Below are positions 35,507 to 43,690 of a stretch of DNA of 64,000 bases, one piece after another. The stretch covers positions 74,872 through 138,871 of the forward strand of contig DAONTI010000006.1 of the NCBI GenBank assembly GCA_035411585.1, in the 5' to 3' direction. The notes under the pieces were generated by a model. That model had not been told where the DNA came from. It worked only from the letters and a program-made list of their open reading frames with translations, and made no database searches. Origin of the DNA: MWDV01 sp002070715. Its GTDB lineage: Bacteria > Verrucomicrobiota > Verrucomicrobiia > Limisphaerales > MWDV01. A program made the position numbers and the translations under genes. The stretch's first letter is position 1, and each line of letters begins with the position of its first letter.

Positions 35507-35749
35507 ATGGCAAATCTCACGTTGGAAGCCACCATTGACCACGGCCGCATCATTGTGGCCGAACCGGAAAAACTGCCGACGACGGGGAAGGCGCTGCTCA
35601 CCATTCTGCCAGAATCCCGCAAACCCGATTGGGACAAGATTTCGTCGCTGCTCGGCACGCTGAAGACAGACATTGATGCGACCGAGTGGCAGCGGCGGAT
35701 TCGTTCAGAATGGGACGAGCGTGAACGCAAACAGTGGGGGCAAACCTGA
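35507..35749 (+). CDS. antitoxin of the second PIN-toxin module
   Basis: 80 residues from ATG 35507. N-terminus MANLTLEATIDHGRIIVAEP resembles AbrB/AF2212-like antitoxins with a beta-hairpin; the C-terminal half is helical (DATEWQRRIRSEWDERERKQ). A promoter-like pair TTGTGG/TAAGAT (35471-35498, 16-bp spacing) is just upstream. The stop codon shares one base with the toxin start (TGATG). Confidence 0.75.
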   Translation: MANLTLEATIDHGRIIVAEPEKLPTTGKALLTILPESRKPDWDKISSLLGTLKTDIDATEWQRRIRSEWDERERKQWGQT

Positions 35750-36129
35750 TGCGTTGGTTGCTCGATTCGAACGTCTGGATTGAGGCGGCCGCCGGTTTGC
35801 CGTGCGCATCCCGGATACTGGCTCAAGCGGCAACAATTGATTGGTGCGGTTTTTCGTCCATCAGCCGTCTCGAAGTGCTTGGTTTCCCAAACATGACTGT
35901 TACGGAAGAAAGTGCGTTGCTTGCCATCCTGGCTCAGTTTAACGAGATTCCCGTGTCGAGCCACGTCATTGACCGAGCCATTCAATTGCGTCGTCAAGTA
36001 AAACTCAAAGTCCCCGACGCTATTATAGCTGCCACCGCCCTCGTGCAAAACGCTGCTCTCATCACCCGAAACACTGCGGACTTCAAACACGTCTCCGTCC
36101 TGGCGGTACACGATCCCGCCAGTTTCTGA
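35749..36129 (+). CDS. PIN-domain toxin of the second module
   Basis: 126 residues from ATG 35749. PIN residues: Asp in WLLDSNVWIEAA, Glu in SRLEVLGFP, Asp in KVPDAIIAATAL, and Asn/Asp in LITRNTADFKHV. The antitoxin stop overlaps by one base, so the pair is cotranslated. Divergent from the vapBC module and convergent with nuoK, 17 bp away. Confidence 0.85.
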   Translation: MRWLLDSNVWIEAAAGLPCASRILAQAATIDWCGFSSISRLEVLGFPNMTVTEESALLAILAQFNEIPVSSHVIDRAIQLRRQVKLKVPDAIIAATALVQNAALITRNTADFKHVSVLAVHDPASF

Positions 36130-36146
36130 TCGGCTGTGTTTCGGTT

Positions 36147-36458
36147 TCATCCCTTTAGTTGGTTCACTTCGTCCACGTTGGTGGTTTGATAATGCCGGTA
36201 AATGGCAATGATCAACGCCAGGCCGACAGCCGCTTCCGCCGCCGCAATGCCAATGGCGAAGATGGTGAACATGATGCCGGTCAACGTTTCCGGATGTTCA
36301 CTAAACCGCCAGAACGCAATGAAGTTCAGATTCGCCGCGTTGAGCATCAACTCGATTCCGATGAGGATGATGATGGCGTTGCGCCGCGTCAGCGCTCCCA
36401 CCAAACCGATGCAAAAGAGCAACGCGGACAGAAGCAGATAACCCGCGAGCGGTGTCAT
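36147..36458 (-). CDS. nuoK: complex I subunit K
   Basis: 103 residues, three membrane segments. Glu in ILIGIELMLNAANLNF (TM2) and Glu in AAAEAAVGLALI (TM3) are the conserved channel glutamates. Start overlaps nuoJ by 4 bp. Confidence 0.96.
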   Translation of the reverse strand: MTPLAGYLLLSALLFCIGLVGALTRRNAIIILIGIELMLNAANLNFIAFWRFSEHPETLTGIMFTIFAIGIAAAEAAVGLALIIAIYRHYQTTNVDEVNQLKG

Positions 36459-37042
36459 GAGAGCCCTCCTTCCGGAGTGGGGGGCGGCATAACGGAAGGC
36501 GGATTCCCCGGCTCTTCCAGATCCGCGCTTTCCTTTTCCCTTTTCCCGCCCGCCGGCGCCTCTTTCATCGCGATGATCACCGCCCCGATCAACGCGGCGG
36601 TGAGCAAGAGTCCGATCACTTCCAGCGGCAGAACAAATCTCGTCATCAACGCTTCGCCAATTTGTTTGACAGTGACGTCAGGCTCGGGCAGCGGCTGACG
36701 ATCTCTAATGACGCTTTGCCGAATGGCCCAAGCCAGCGTCGCAAAGACGGCCAACGCGACGCCTCCGCCCCAGACCCATGAGGTTGAAAACAAAGATCTC
36801 TCGGGCGCGAGCCCGCCGCGGGTGAGCAGAACAGCGAACACGATAAGGATCGTCACCGCGCCCACATAGACGAGTATTTGGGCAAACCCCACGAATTGCG
36901 CGTCGAGGTTCAGAAAGGCAGCGGCGATGCCAACGAACGCCACCACCATCGCCAGCGCGCAATGCACCAAGTTGCGCAGCAGCATGGCGGCCAGGGCGGC
37001 AACTACGGTCAACAGGGCGATCAATGCGAAAGAAAGTGTCAT
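36455..37042 (-). CDS. nuoJ: complex I subunit J
   Basis: 195 residues from ATG 37042. Five membrane segments; the FAQILVYVGAVTILIVFAVL segment is diagnostic, and Pro/Glu-rich tail follows. The frame can be extended, but MTLSFALIALLTVV begins the first helix. The 112 bp to nuoH hold no gene. Confidence 0.95.
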   Translation of the reverse strand: MTLSFALIALLTVVAALAAMLLRNLVHCALAMVVAFVGIAAAFLNLDAQFVGFAQILVYVGAVTILIVFAVLLTRGGLAPERSLFSTSWVWGGGVALAVFATLAWAIRQSVIRDRQPLPEPDVTVKQIGEALMTRFVLPLEVIGLLLTAALIGAVIIAMKEAPAGGKREKESADLEEPGNPPSVMPPPTPEGGLS

Positions 37043-37154
37043 GCGCGGAACGAGGCAATCAGACAATGGAGCGCACGCGCGACGGAGGATCGCACGCAAG
37101 GCGTGGCGACCACCCGGCGGCGCAACGATGCAACGGTTGAACAATGCAAGCGGC

Positions 37155-38375
37155 TCATTCAGCGTAGCGATAAACGCGTTTTCTCACCCGCCGGTGGCCC
37201 CACAGCCCCCGCCCCAAGGCGACATAGGGCACAATGACCATCAAGACGCATACCGCCCAACGCCAGCCGGATGCGGACAGATAATGCCAGACCGCCACGG
37301 TCAGCAAATTGATCAACGTCAGTGGCAGCAGAAATTTCCAAGCAAAATTCATGAGTTGATCCAGCCGCAATCGGGGCAACGTGCCGCGCAGCCAGATAAA
37401 CACGAAAATGAGTCCCAGCAGTTTGACGAAGAACCAGAACCACGACGGCAGCCAGGCCAGCCAAGGAAACGGGGCGTGCCATCCGCCGAGAAACAAGGTG
37501 ATGGCCAGGCCGCTGATGACAAACAGCCCGAGGTATTCCGCGAGGAAAAACAGGGCGAATTTGAAGCCGGAATATTCGGTGAAATAACCGGCCACCAGTT
37601 CGGATTCGCCTTCCGGCAGATCAAAGGGCGAGCGGTTCGATTCGGCGGTGGCGGCGATCATGAACAGCACAAAACCCGCAAAGCCCCACGGCGTGAACAC
37701 AAACCAAGCCGGCAGGAATCCCGCCTGCCCCGCCTGGGCGGCGATAATTCCGGTCGTGGACAGCGAACGCGCAATCATGATGACCGGCACGGCGGCGAGA
37801 ATGAGCGGAATTTCGTAGCTGATCATTTGCGCAATGGCCCGCATGGCGCCCAGCAACGCGTATTTGTTGCGGCTGGACCAGCCCGCCATAAAAACCGCCA
37901 GTTCCACCGCCCCCCCCACCGCAAAGAAGAACAGCACGCCGGCGTCGAGATCGAGCGCCACCATGTTGCGGCCCACCGGCAGCACCGCGTAGGCGAGGAT
38001 CACAGGGACGACCATGACCACCGGCGCGAGGAAATGCACAACTTTGTCCGCAGCAACCGGCACGACATCCTCCTTGATGAGCGCCTTGATTCCGTCCGCG
38101 GCCGGCTGGCCGAAGCCCGCCAGTCGGATTTGCGTGAACGGAATGCCGACGCGGTTCGGGCCATGCCGATTTTGCATGCGGCCCAGCCCTTTACGTTCCA
38201 GCACTGTGGTGATCGCAAACAGGGTGGCAAACACGCCGATGATGGCTGCAACCATGACAACCGCCGAAATGAGGAGCGTGGCCAGCGGCTGCCACGCGGG
38301 CGGAAAAAGTCCGGCCAAAAACGCCACCAAAAATTGCTTGGTGGTTACAAAAATTTGATCCAGAGCGTCCGTCAT
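37155..38375 (-). CDS. nuoH: complex I subunit H
   Basis: 406 residues from ATG 38375; E. coli has 325. Quinone-site segment VLERKGLGRMQNRHGPNRVG and the acidic loop ESNRSPFDLPEGESELVAGY with the EYSGFKF motif are both present. The first 40 residues are an additional N-terminal helix. NuoH lies after NuoI in this operon, the reverse of the usual order. Confidence 0.96.
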   Translation of the reverse strand: MTDALDQIFVTTKQFLVAFLAGLFPPAWQPLATLLISAVVMVAAIIGVFATLFAITTVLERKGLGRMQNRHGPNRVGIPFTQIRLAGFGQPAADGIKALIKEDVVPVAADKVVHFLAPVVMVVPVILAYAVLPVGRNMVALDLDAGVLFFFAVGGAVELAVFMAGWSSRNKYALLGAMRAIAQMISYEIPLILAAVPVIMIARSLSTTGIIAAQAGQAGFLPAWFVFTPWGFAGFVLFMIAATAESNRSPFDLPEGESELVAGYFTEYSGFKFALFFLAEYLGLFVISGLAITLFLGGWHAPFPWLAWLPSWFWFFVKLLGLIFVFIWLRGTLPRLRLDQLMNFAWKFLLPLTLINLLTVAVWHYLSASGWRWAVCVLMVIVPYVALGRGLWGHRRVRKRVYRYAE

Positions 38376-38535
38376 GTAAAAACCCAACCCGCCAAAATAC
38401 GCCGCGAGAGTCTGGCGCAGGATGAAAACCGAAAGCCGGCGGGGAAACAAGCCTGAACCAACCCACCGGCGGCGCTGGAAATCATCGTCCGCGGCGGCCT
38501 TGATTCCCGGTTACTGGACGAATGAGGGTCTGGAC

Positions 38536-39144
38536 TCACGACGCGGACGGGGGTGGCGCGACGGGAGCGGGTGCGGCCGCCTTGGCCTTGGCTTCCGCCG
38601 CCGCCCGCGCTTTGGCTTCCTGCTTGGCTTTCTCGGCGGCGAGAACGGCGTCTGAAGCGGCGGCGTCCGTGGGATGAATCCGGTGATAATGCGCGTTGGG
38701 TTTGGCCAATTGTTTCTTGTGGAAGAGCAACCCGCCAAACCGGTCCGCCGTGCTCAATTCAAATTCGGTATCCATCTTGATGGATTCGAAGGGGCAGACC
38801 TCCACGCAAATCTGGCAACTCATGCAGACGGCCAAATCAATGTCGAAAACCGCCGGATAAAACTGCATTTGCCCCTTGTAATCCGGTTTCTTGTCCTTGC
38901 TTTTGACGATGTAAATGCACTGGGGCGGACATTCCTTCTCGCAAATCTGACACGCCACACACCGCAACCCCTGCTCCCAATCATCGCCGTCATAAACCAG
39001 AAAGGGAAACTGGCGCGTGTTTTCCGCGAGCGGTTGCCGCGCGTCCGGGTAAGGCACGGTGGTCAGCCGACGCTCGCTGACGAAGCTGCCGAAGAAATTC
39101 CTCGCCGTTTCCGCCAGTCCTTTGATGATGCCTTTGCCGAGCAT
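38536..39144 (-). CDS. nuoI: complex I subunit I (two [4Fe-4S] clusters)
   Basis: 202 residues. Two ferredoxin motifs: CVACQICEKECP and CMSCQICVEVCP, ligands of N6a and N6b. A C-terminal Ala/Lys-rich tail of ~40 residues (KAKQEAKARAAAEAKAKAAA) is not part of the fold. Located between nuoD and nuoH with ~100-160 bp gaps on both sides. Confidence 0.96.
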   Translation of the reverse strand: MLGKGIIKGLAETARNFFGSFVSERRLTTVPYPDARQPLAENTRQFPFLVYDGDDWEQGLRCVACQICEKECPPQCIYIVKSKDKKPDYKGQMQFYPAVFDIDLAVCMSCQICVEVCPFESIKMDTEFELSTADRFGGLLFHKKQLAKPNAHYHRIHPTDAAASDAVLAAEKAKQEAKARAAAEAKAKAAAPAPVAPPPSAS

Positions 39145-39252
39145 GAGAAAATTACTGGGGATTAAATGGCAACGATTCGGACGCCAACCGGATCGGATAA
39201 ACCGACGGTGGAGCGGACCGGGAAAAACCGGCGGCGATCAACGACGGGCATT

Positions 39253-40425
39253 TCATCGGTCCACCTCGCCCAACACAATGTCCACACTGCCAAGAATGAT
39301 GACGACGTCCGCCACCAACTGGCCGAGGCACATGTCCTCAAGGATGGTCAGGTTGATGAAGCTGGGCGGACGCACGCGGTAACGATACGGATGCGGGCCG
39401 CCCTCGCTGATCAGATAAAATCCCAGTTCGCCCTTGGGCGCTTCAATGCGGCCGTAGGCTTCGCCGGGTTTGGGACGGAACCCGCGCAACCGGGCCTTGG
39501 GATCCATGATCGGCCCCTCGGGCAGATCCGCGAGCGCCGCCCGCAGAATCTTGAGGGATTCGCGCATCTCCAAAATGCGCACCATGTAGCGATCGTACAC
39601 ATCGCCGTGCTCGCCCAACGGCACCTGGAAATCAAACCGCTCATAAATGCCGTAGCGATCCACTTTGCGGATGTCGTAGTTCACGCCACTGGCGCGGAGC
39701 ATGGGCCCGGAAATGCTGGCGTTCACCGCCAGCGACGCGGGCAGCACCCCCACGCCTTGGGTGCGGGCCATGAGGATTTCGTTCTCGTTGAGCAACGCCT
39801 CGAACTCGTCGAGAAAGGCCGGAAATTCAGCCACCAACCGCTGGGCCTGCTCCCGCCAACCCGGCGGCAGATCACACCGACAACCGCCGAAGCGCATGTA
39901 ATTGCACATCATCCGCGCGCCGGTGAGCGCCTCAAACAAATCCAGAATCTTCTCGCGTTCGCGGAAGGCGTACATGAGCGGCGTGCCCGAGGCGCCCATG
40001 TCCTGCAGCAAAAAGCCGCCGAGACAGGCGTGATTTTGCAGCCGGGTGAGTTCCGCCGTGATGACGCGGATGTATTCGGCGCGTTCCGGCACCTGCAATC
40101 CGGCCAGCTTTTCCACGGCCAGCGCGTAGGCCCAGTTGTTCGTGAGCGAACAGAAGTAATCCAACCGGTCCGTGTACGGCATTGAACCGAGGTAACTCAT
40201 GCTTTCGGCAATCTTTTCGTGGTTGCGATGCAGATACCCAAACACCGGTTTCAGCTTCACCACGCGCTCGCCGTCCAGGACCAAGTTCATCCGGAACACG
40301 CCGTGAGTGGACGGATGCTGCGGGCCCATAGAGATTTCGAGCAATTCACCCAGCGCCCCGTCCGCCGGCGAAGGCGGGGGGACCAGCCGGTGGCGTTTTC
40401 CGTTGGTTGCCGCCGCGATACTCAT
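39253..40425 (-). CDS. nuoD: complex I subunit D (49-kDa)
   Basis: 390 residues. MGPQHPSTHGVFR at ~33-45 and FGYLHRNHEKIAESM match the quinone-site subunit. The invariant His/Tyr region is present; the C-terminus has ...INLTILEDMCLGQLVADVVI... Overlap of 4 bp with nuoC, so it is a separate gene, not a nuoCD fusion. Confidence 0.97.
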   Translation of the reverse strand: MSIAAATNGKRHRLVPPPSPADGALGELLEISMGPQHPSTHGVFRMNLVLDGERVVKLKPVFGYLHRNHEKIAESMSYLGSMPYTDRLDYFCSLTNNWAYALAVEKLAGLQVPERAEYIRVITAELTRLQNHACLGGFLLQDMGASGTPLMYAFREREKILDLFEALTGARMMCNYMRFGGCRCDLPPGWREQAQRLVAEFPAFLDEFEALLNENEILMARTQGVGVLPASLAVNASISGPMLRASGVNYDIRKVDRYGIYERFDFQVPLGEHGDVYDRYMVRILEMRESLKILRAALADLPEGPIMDPKARLRGFRPKPGEAYGRIEAPKGELGFYLISEGGPHPYRYRVRPPSFINLTILEDMCLGQLVADVVIILGSVDIVLGEVDR

Positions 40426-41057
40426 GTCCCCGCCTCCCCGCGGCCGGACCGCCGGGCCTTCACCAGCACCTCATCGTGCGGGGTGGGCTCGTATTCGTAG
40501 TCATCCGGCTCGACATAATCCTTGCGCATCGGGTGATCAGTGAATTCGTCCCACATCAGAATCCGCCGTAAGTCGGGATGCCCCGTAAAGACCACGCCAA
40601 ACAAATCAAAGACCTCGCGTTCCTGAAATTCGCACCCGCGCCACACCGGCGTCAGCGACGGTACCTGGACCTGATCCGAGCGATTTTCGGTTCGCAAACG
40701 CAAGATCAACGGCCCGTGTTTCAACGCGACGGAATACAAGTGGTAAACCACTTCCAAAAAACCGGGTCGTTTGGTTTTCCGGATTTCCTCAACGGACGTC
40801 TCGACTCCGTCCACAAGCCGGGTGGTTTTTACTTTCTCGGTGCGTTCCGTCTCGGGCCAATCCACGCCGGTCACGTTGGAACAGAAATCGAAGCGCAATT
40901 CGGGATCCTCCCGGAGAAACTGCGCCACCGCCACCGCGTGGGAGTTGTCCACCCAGAGGGAGTGTTGGCCGGAGGGACTGTCGTTGGGCACCATCTCCAC
41001 GACCGCCCCGGCAACCGCCGCCTCAATCCGCGCCTTGATCTGTGCGAGCGTTTCCAT
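40422..41057 (-). CDS. nuoC: complex I subunit C (30-kDa)
   Basis: 211 residues. The C-terminal signature EREVFDLFGVVFTGHPDLRR is present, followed by DHPMRKDYVEPDD. An N-terminal segment of ~90 residues is more variable. The gap to nuoB is 2 bp. Confidence 0.96.
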   Translation of the reverse strand: METLAQIKARIEAAVAGAVVEMVPNDSPSGQHSLWVDNSHAVAVAQFLREDPELRFDFCSNVTGVDWPETERTEKVKTTRLVDGVETSVEEIRKTKRPGFLEVVYHLYSVALKHGPLILRLRTENRSDQVQVPSLTPVWRGCEFQEREVFDLFGVVFTGHPDLRRILMWDEFTDHPMRKDYVEPDDYEYEPTPHDEVLVKARRSGRGEAGT

Positions 41058-41059
41058 GC

Positions 41060-41677
41060 CTAAGCCGCGGGCGTGATGGAGGGTGGCTGCCAGATTTCGG
41101 GGTTGTTGGGCGGCACGAGATCATGCGCGCCAAATTCCGGGATCGGATACTCACTGGGCGCCGCGGCGATCAAGTGACGCGGCCGATGCGGCCCGGTCAA
41201 GGGTTGCGCCGCAATTTTCTGTTGCAAGGTCATGAACGCATGCAACAACGCTTCCGGCCGCGGTGGACAGCCGGGGATGTGCACGTCCACCGGGAGATAA
41301 CGGTCAATGCCTTTGAGCACATTATAGCCCTGCTTGAACGGGCCACCCGAGATGGCGCACGCGCCCATGGCAATAACGTATTTGGGTTCGGCCATCTGAT
41401 TGTAAAGCCGCACGACCTGGGGCGCCATTTTTTTGGTGACGGTGCCGGCGACGACCATCAAATCCGCCTGCCGGGGCGAGGGACGAAACACTTCCGCCCC
41501 AAACCGCGCGAGGTCCCAGCGGGCCATCGAGGCGGCGATCATTTCGATGGCGCAACAGGCCAGTCCGAAGCCGAGCGGCCAGACGGAGTTTTTGCGGCCC
41601 CAGTTGTACAGCTCCTCCAAGGTCGTGAGGAAAATCCCCTGCTTACGCAGCTCGCTTCGAAGCGCCGTCTCCATCAT
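41060..41677 (-). CDS. nuoB: complex I subunit B (N2 cluster)
   Basis: 205 residues. N2 [4Fe-4S] ligands: vicinal cysteines in GLACCAIEM, Cys in GACAISGG, and Cys in IPGCPPRPEALL. The DRYLPVDVHIPGCPPRPE motif is complete. The start could also be the next Met (41674). A C-terminal ~40 residues extension is Pro-rich. Confidence 0.97.
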   Translation of the reverse strand: MMETALRSELRKQGIFLTTLEELYNWGRKNSVWPLGFGLACCAIEMIAASMARWDLARFGAEVFRPSPRQADLMVVAGTVTKKMAPQVVRLYNQMAEPKYVIAMGACAISGGPFKQGYNVLKGIDRYLPVDVHIPGCPPRPEALLHAFMTLQQKIAAQPLTGPHRPRHLIAAAPSEYPIPEFGAHDLVPPNNPEIWQPPSITPAA

Positions 41678-41744
41678 TACCCGACCTTCGTCCGTTTGGA
41701 TTGAACCATACCGGGCGGCGCGCCCGGTCTCCGGAGTGGCCGTC

Positions 41745-42122
41745 TCAACGCCATGTCAACACGCCTTTCCCCCACGCCCAAACCAGCCCCTCGACCAAGA
41801 GCAACAGGAACACGAGCATGGCCACCGCCGCCCCAACTGGCAGACCGGTAAACGCCACCGCGAACGGCAGCAGAAAAACCGCCTCCACATCGAACACGAG
41901 AAACACAATCGCGTAGAGATAGTATTCCGACCGGAACCGCACCCAGGCATCGCCTTGGGATTCGAGGCCGCATTCATAAACCGCGTTTTTCCCCGGGCCC
42001 GGTTTGGCGGGGGAAAAACGCCGCCGCCACAACCACGCCAGAGCCAGCGGCCCCAACGCAAACAGCACGGCCGCGATCAGGAAGACCACCAGCACGAGAT
42101 AGCTATCGGATGCCAACGCCAT
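41745..42122 (-). CDS. nuoA: complex I subunit A, first gene of the operon
   Basis: 125 residues from ATG 42122. YECGLESQGDAWVRF (with the conserved loop) and FDVEAVFLLPFAV identify it. The frame extends to 42623 but the promoter at 42160-42188 and the family length set the start. Three membrane segments. Confidence 0.95.
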   Translation of the reverse strand: MALASDSYLVLVVFLIAAVLFALGPLALAWLWRRRFSPAKPGPGKNAVYECGLESQGDAWVRFRSEYYLYAIVFLVFDVEAVFLLPFAVAFTGLPVGAAVAMLVFLLLLVEGLVWAWGKGVLTWR

Positions 42123-42159
42123 GATGCGGATATTCAAAGTGTAAAGCTGACGGGCGGGG

Positions 42160-42188
42160 ACTGTAGTCGCCGGGCGGTCCCGTGTCAA
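42160..42188 (-). promoter_or_regulatory. sigma70-type promoter of the nuo operon
   Basis: TTGACA (42188-42183) and TACAGT (42165-42160), 17 bp apart; perfect -35 and 4/6 -10. The expected start is ~30 bp before the nuoA ATG. It lies in the divergent gap toward the ceramidase-like gene. Confidence 0.75.
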
Positions 42189-42264
42189 GATTCCGCCCCG
42201 CTTCGGTGCTCCGAAAAACAGCTTGAAGTGGCGACCCGGGTTTCCCATCGTGAACGCACCAACC

Positions 42265-43677
42265 ATGAATATGCTTGCGTCACCCGCCGCCCGGCCCATC
42301 GTCCTGGCAATCCTTCTCCTGGCAAGTTTGCGAATCCCGACCGGCGCCGCCGTGCTGGAAGCCGGCGTGGCTGAGGTGGACATCACCCCGCCGCTTGGAC
42401 ATCGCATGGCCGGGTATTTCAACGAACGACTGGCCACCGGCGTGCATGATCCGCTGCACGCCAAAACCATCGTGCTCCGGCAGGGACGGCAGCGCGTCGC
42501 CTTGATTTTCTGCGATATCCTCGGCATCACGCGGGAGGTGTCCACCCAAGCCCGGGCGCGCATCCACGCCCAGACCGGCATTCCCGTGCGCAACCAACTG
42601 ATCGCCGCCACGCACACCCACACCGGACCGCTGTATCACGACGTGCGCCGGGACGCGTTGCATGCGCGGGCGGTGAAAAAATTCGGATACGATCCGGCGG
42701 AAACCATTTATTACCCCGATTTTCTGGTGGACCAACTGGTGCGCAGCGCGGTGGAAGCCCACGCGCGGCTCGCCCCGGCCCGATTGCGGGTGGGCACCGC
42801 GCACGCTGAAGGACTGGCGTTCAACCGCCGTTACCACATGCAGGACGGGCGGGTGGTGTTTAATCCCGGCGTGTTGAATCCCAACATTGTGCGTCCCGCC
42901 GGTCCGGTGGACCCGGAAGTGGGATTGGTCTTCGTTGAGGCCGCCGACGGAACGGCACTGGGCAGCCTGATCGTTTTTGCCTGCCATTGCGACACGGTGG
43001 GCGGCACCGAATACAGCGCGGATTATCCGTTTTTCCTTCAGGAAACCTTGCGCGCCAAATTCGGGACGGAGTTTTGCTCCGCGTTTGCCGCCGGAACGTG
43101 CGGCGACATCAACCATATCAACGTGACGACGCGCACGACGGCGCGCAAAGGAGAGATTACCGCCCGCATCGGCAACACCCTGGGCGCGACGGCCCTCCAG
43201 GTTTATGCCGACGCCCCGCACGTCGCCCGCCCGCGACTCGCGGTGCGCCACCAGGTTTTCAAGGTGCCGCTGCAAACGGTCACCGCCGAGCAAGTGGCCG
43301 CCGCGCGCGCGCGACTGGACCAGGACGGCTTGGAAAGCGGCACGCTGCTGGAGCGTGCGGAGAACGTCAAGGCGCTGGACTTGGATCGCCGCGGCCCAAC
43401 GTGGCCGGTGGAAGTGCAGGTTTTTCGATTGGATCGCGACACGGCGTTGGTGGGATTACCCGGCGAAATTTTTTGCGATTTGGGCCTCGCCATCAAACGC
43501 GCCTCCCCCTTCCCCCGCACGCTGGTCATGTCGCTGTGCAACGACCGCCCCGGCTATGTTCCCACCAAGAAAGCGTTCGCCGAGGGCAGTTATGAAGTGC
43601 TCAATTCGCGCGTCCAACCCGGCGGTGGCGAACGCCTGGTGGAGTCGGCCCTGACCCTGCTCCGGCAACTGCACTAA
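42265..43677 (+). CDS. exported neutral/alkaline ceramidase-like hydrolase
   Basis: 470 residues from ATG 42265. Signal sequence AARPIVLAILLLASLRIPTG. Mature part begins EAGVAEVDITPPLGHRMAGY, the characteristic neutral/alkaline ceramidase N-terminus, with the zinc-binding region AATHTHTGPLYHD and GTCGDINHINVT. The family is often annotated as ceramidase or of unknown esterase/amidase type. Substrate not known; no sphingolipid gene is nearby. The frame could start at 42223, but the signal peptide fits the internal ATG. Confidence 0.85.
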   Translation: MNMLASPAARPIVLAILLLASLRIPTGAAVLEAGVAEVDITPPLGHRMAGYFNERLATGVHDPLHAKTIVLRQGRQRVALIFCDILGITREVSTQARARIHAQTGIPVRNQLIAATHTHTGPLYHDVRRDALHARAVKKFGYDPAETIYYPDFLVDQLVRSAVEAHARLAPARLRVGTAHAEGLAFNRRYHMQDGRVVFNPGVLNPNIVRPAGPVDPEVGLVFVEAADGTALGSLIVFACHCDTVGGTEYSADYPFFLQETLRAKFGTEFCSAFAAGTCGDINHINVTTRTTARKGEITARIGNTLGATALQVYADAPHVARPRLAVRHQVFKVPLQTVTAEQVAAARARLDQDGLESGTLLERAENVKALDLDRRGPTWPVEVQVFRLDRDTALVGLPGEIFCDLGLAIKRASPFPRTLVMSLCNDRPGYVPTKKAFAEGSYEVLNSRVQPGGGERLVESALTLLRQLH

Positions 43678-43690
43678 CCGCGAGCCCAGC

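Noticed and set aside
35101..36150. 349-codon minus-strand frame
   Set aside because: It runs antisense through the second TA module and joins the 71-aa antitoxin by chance; only the end is real.
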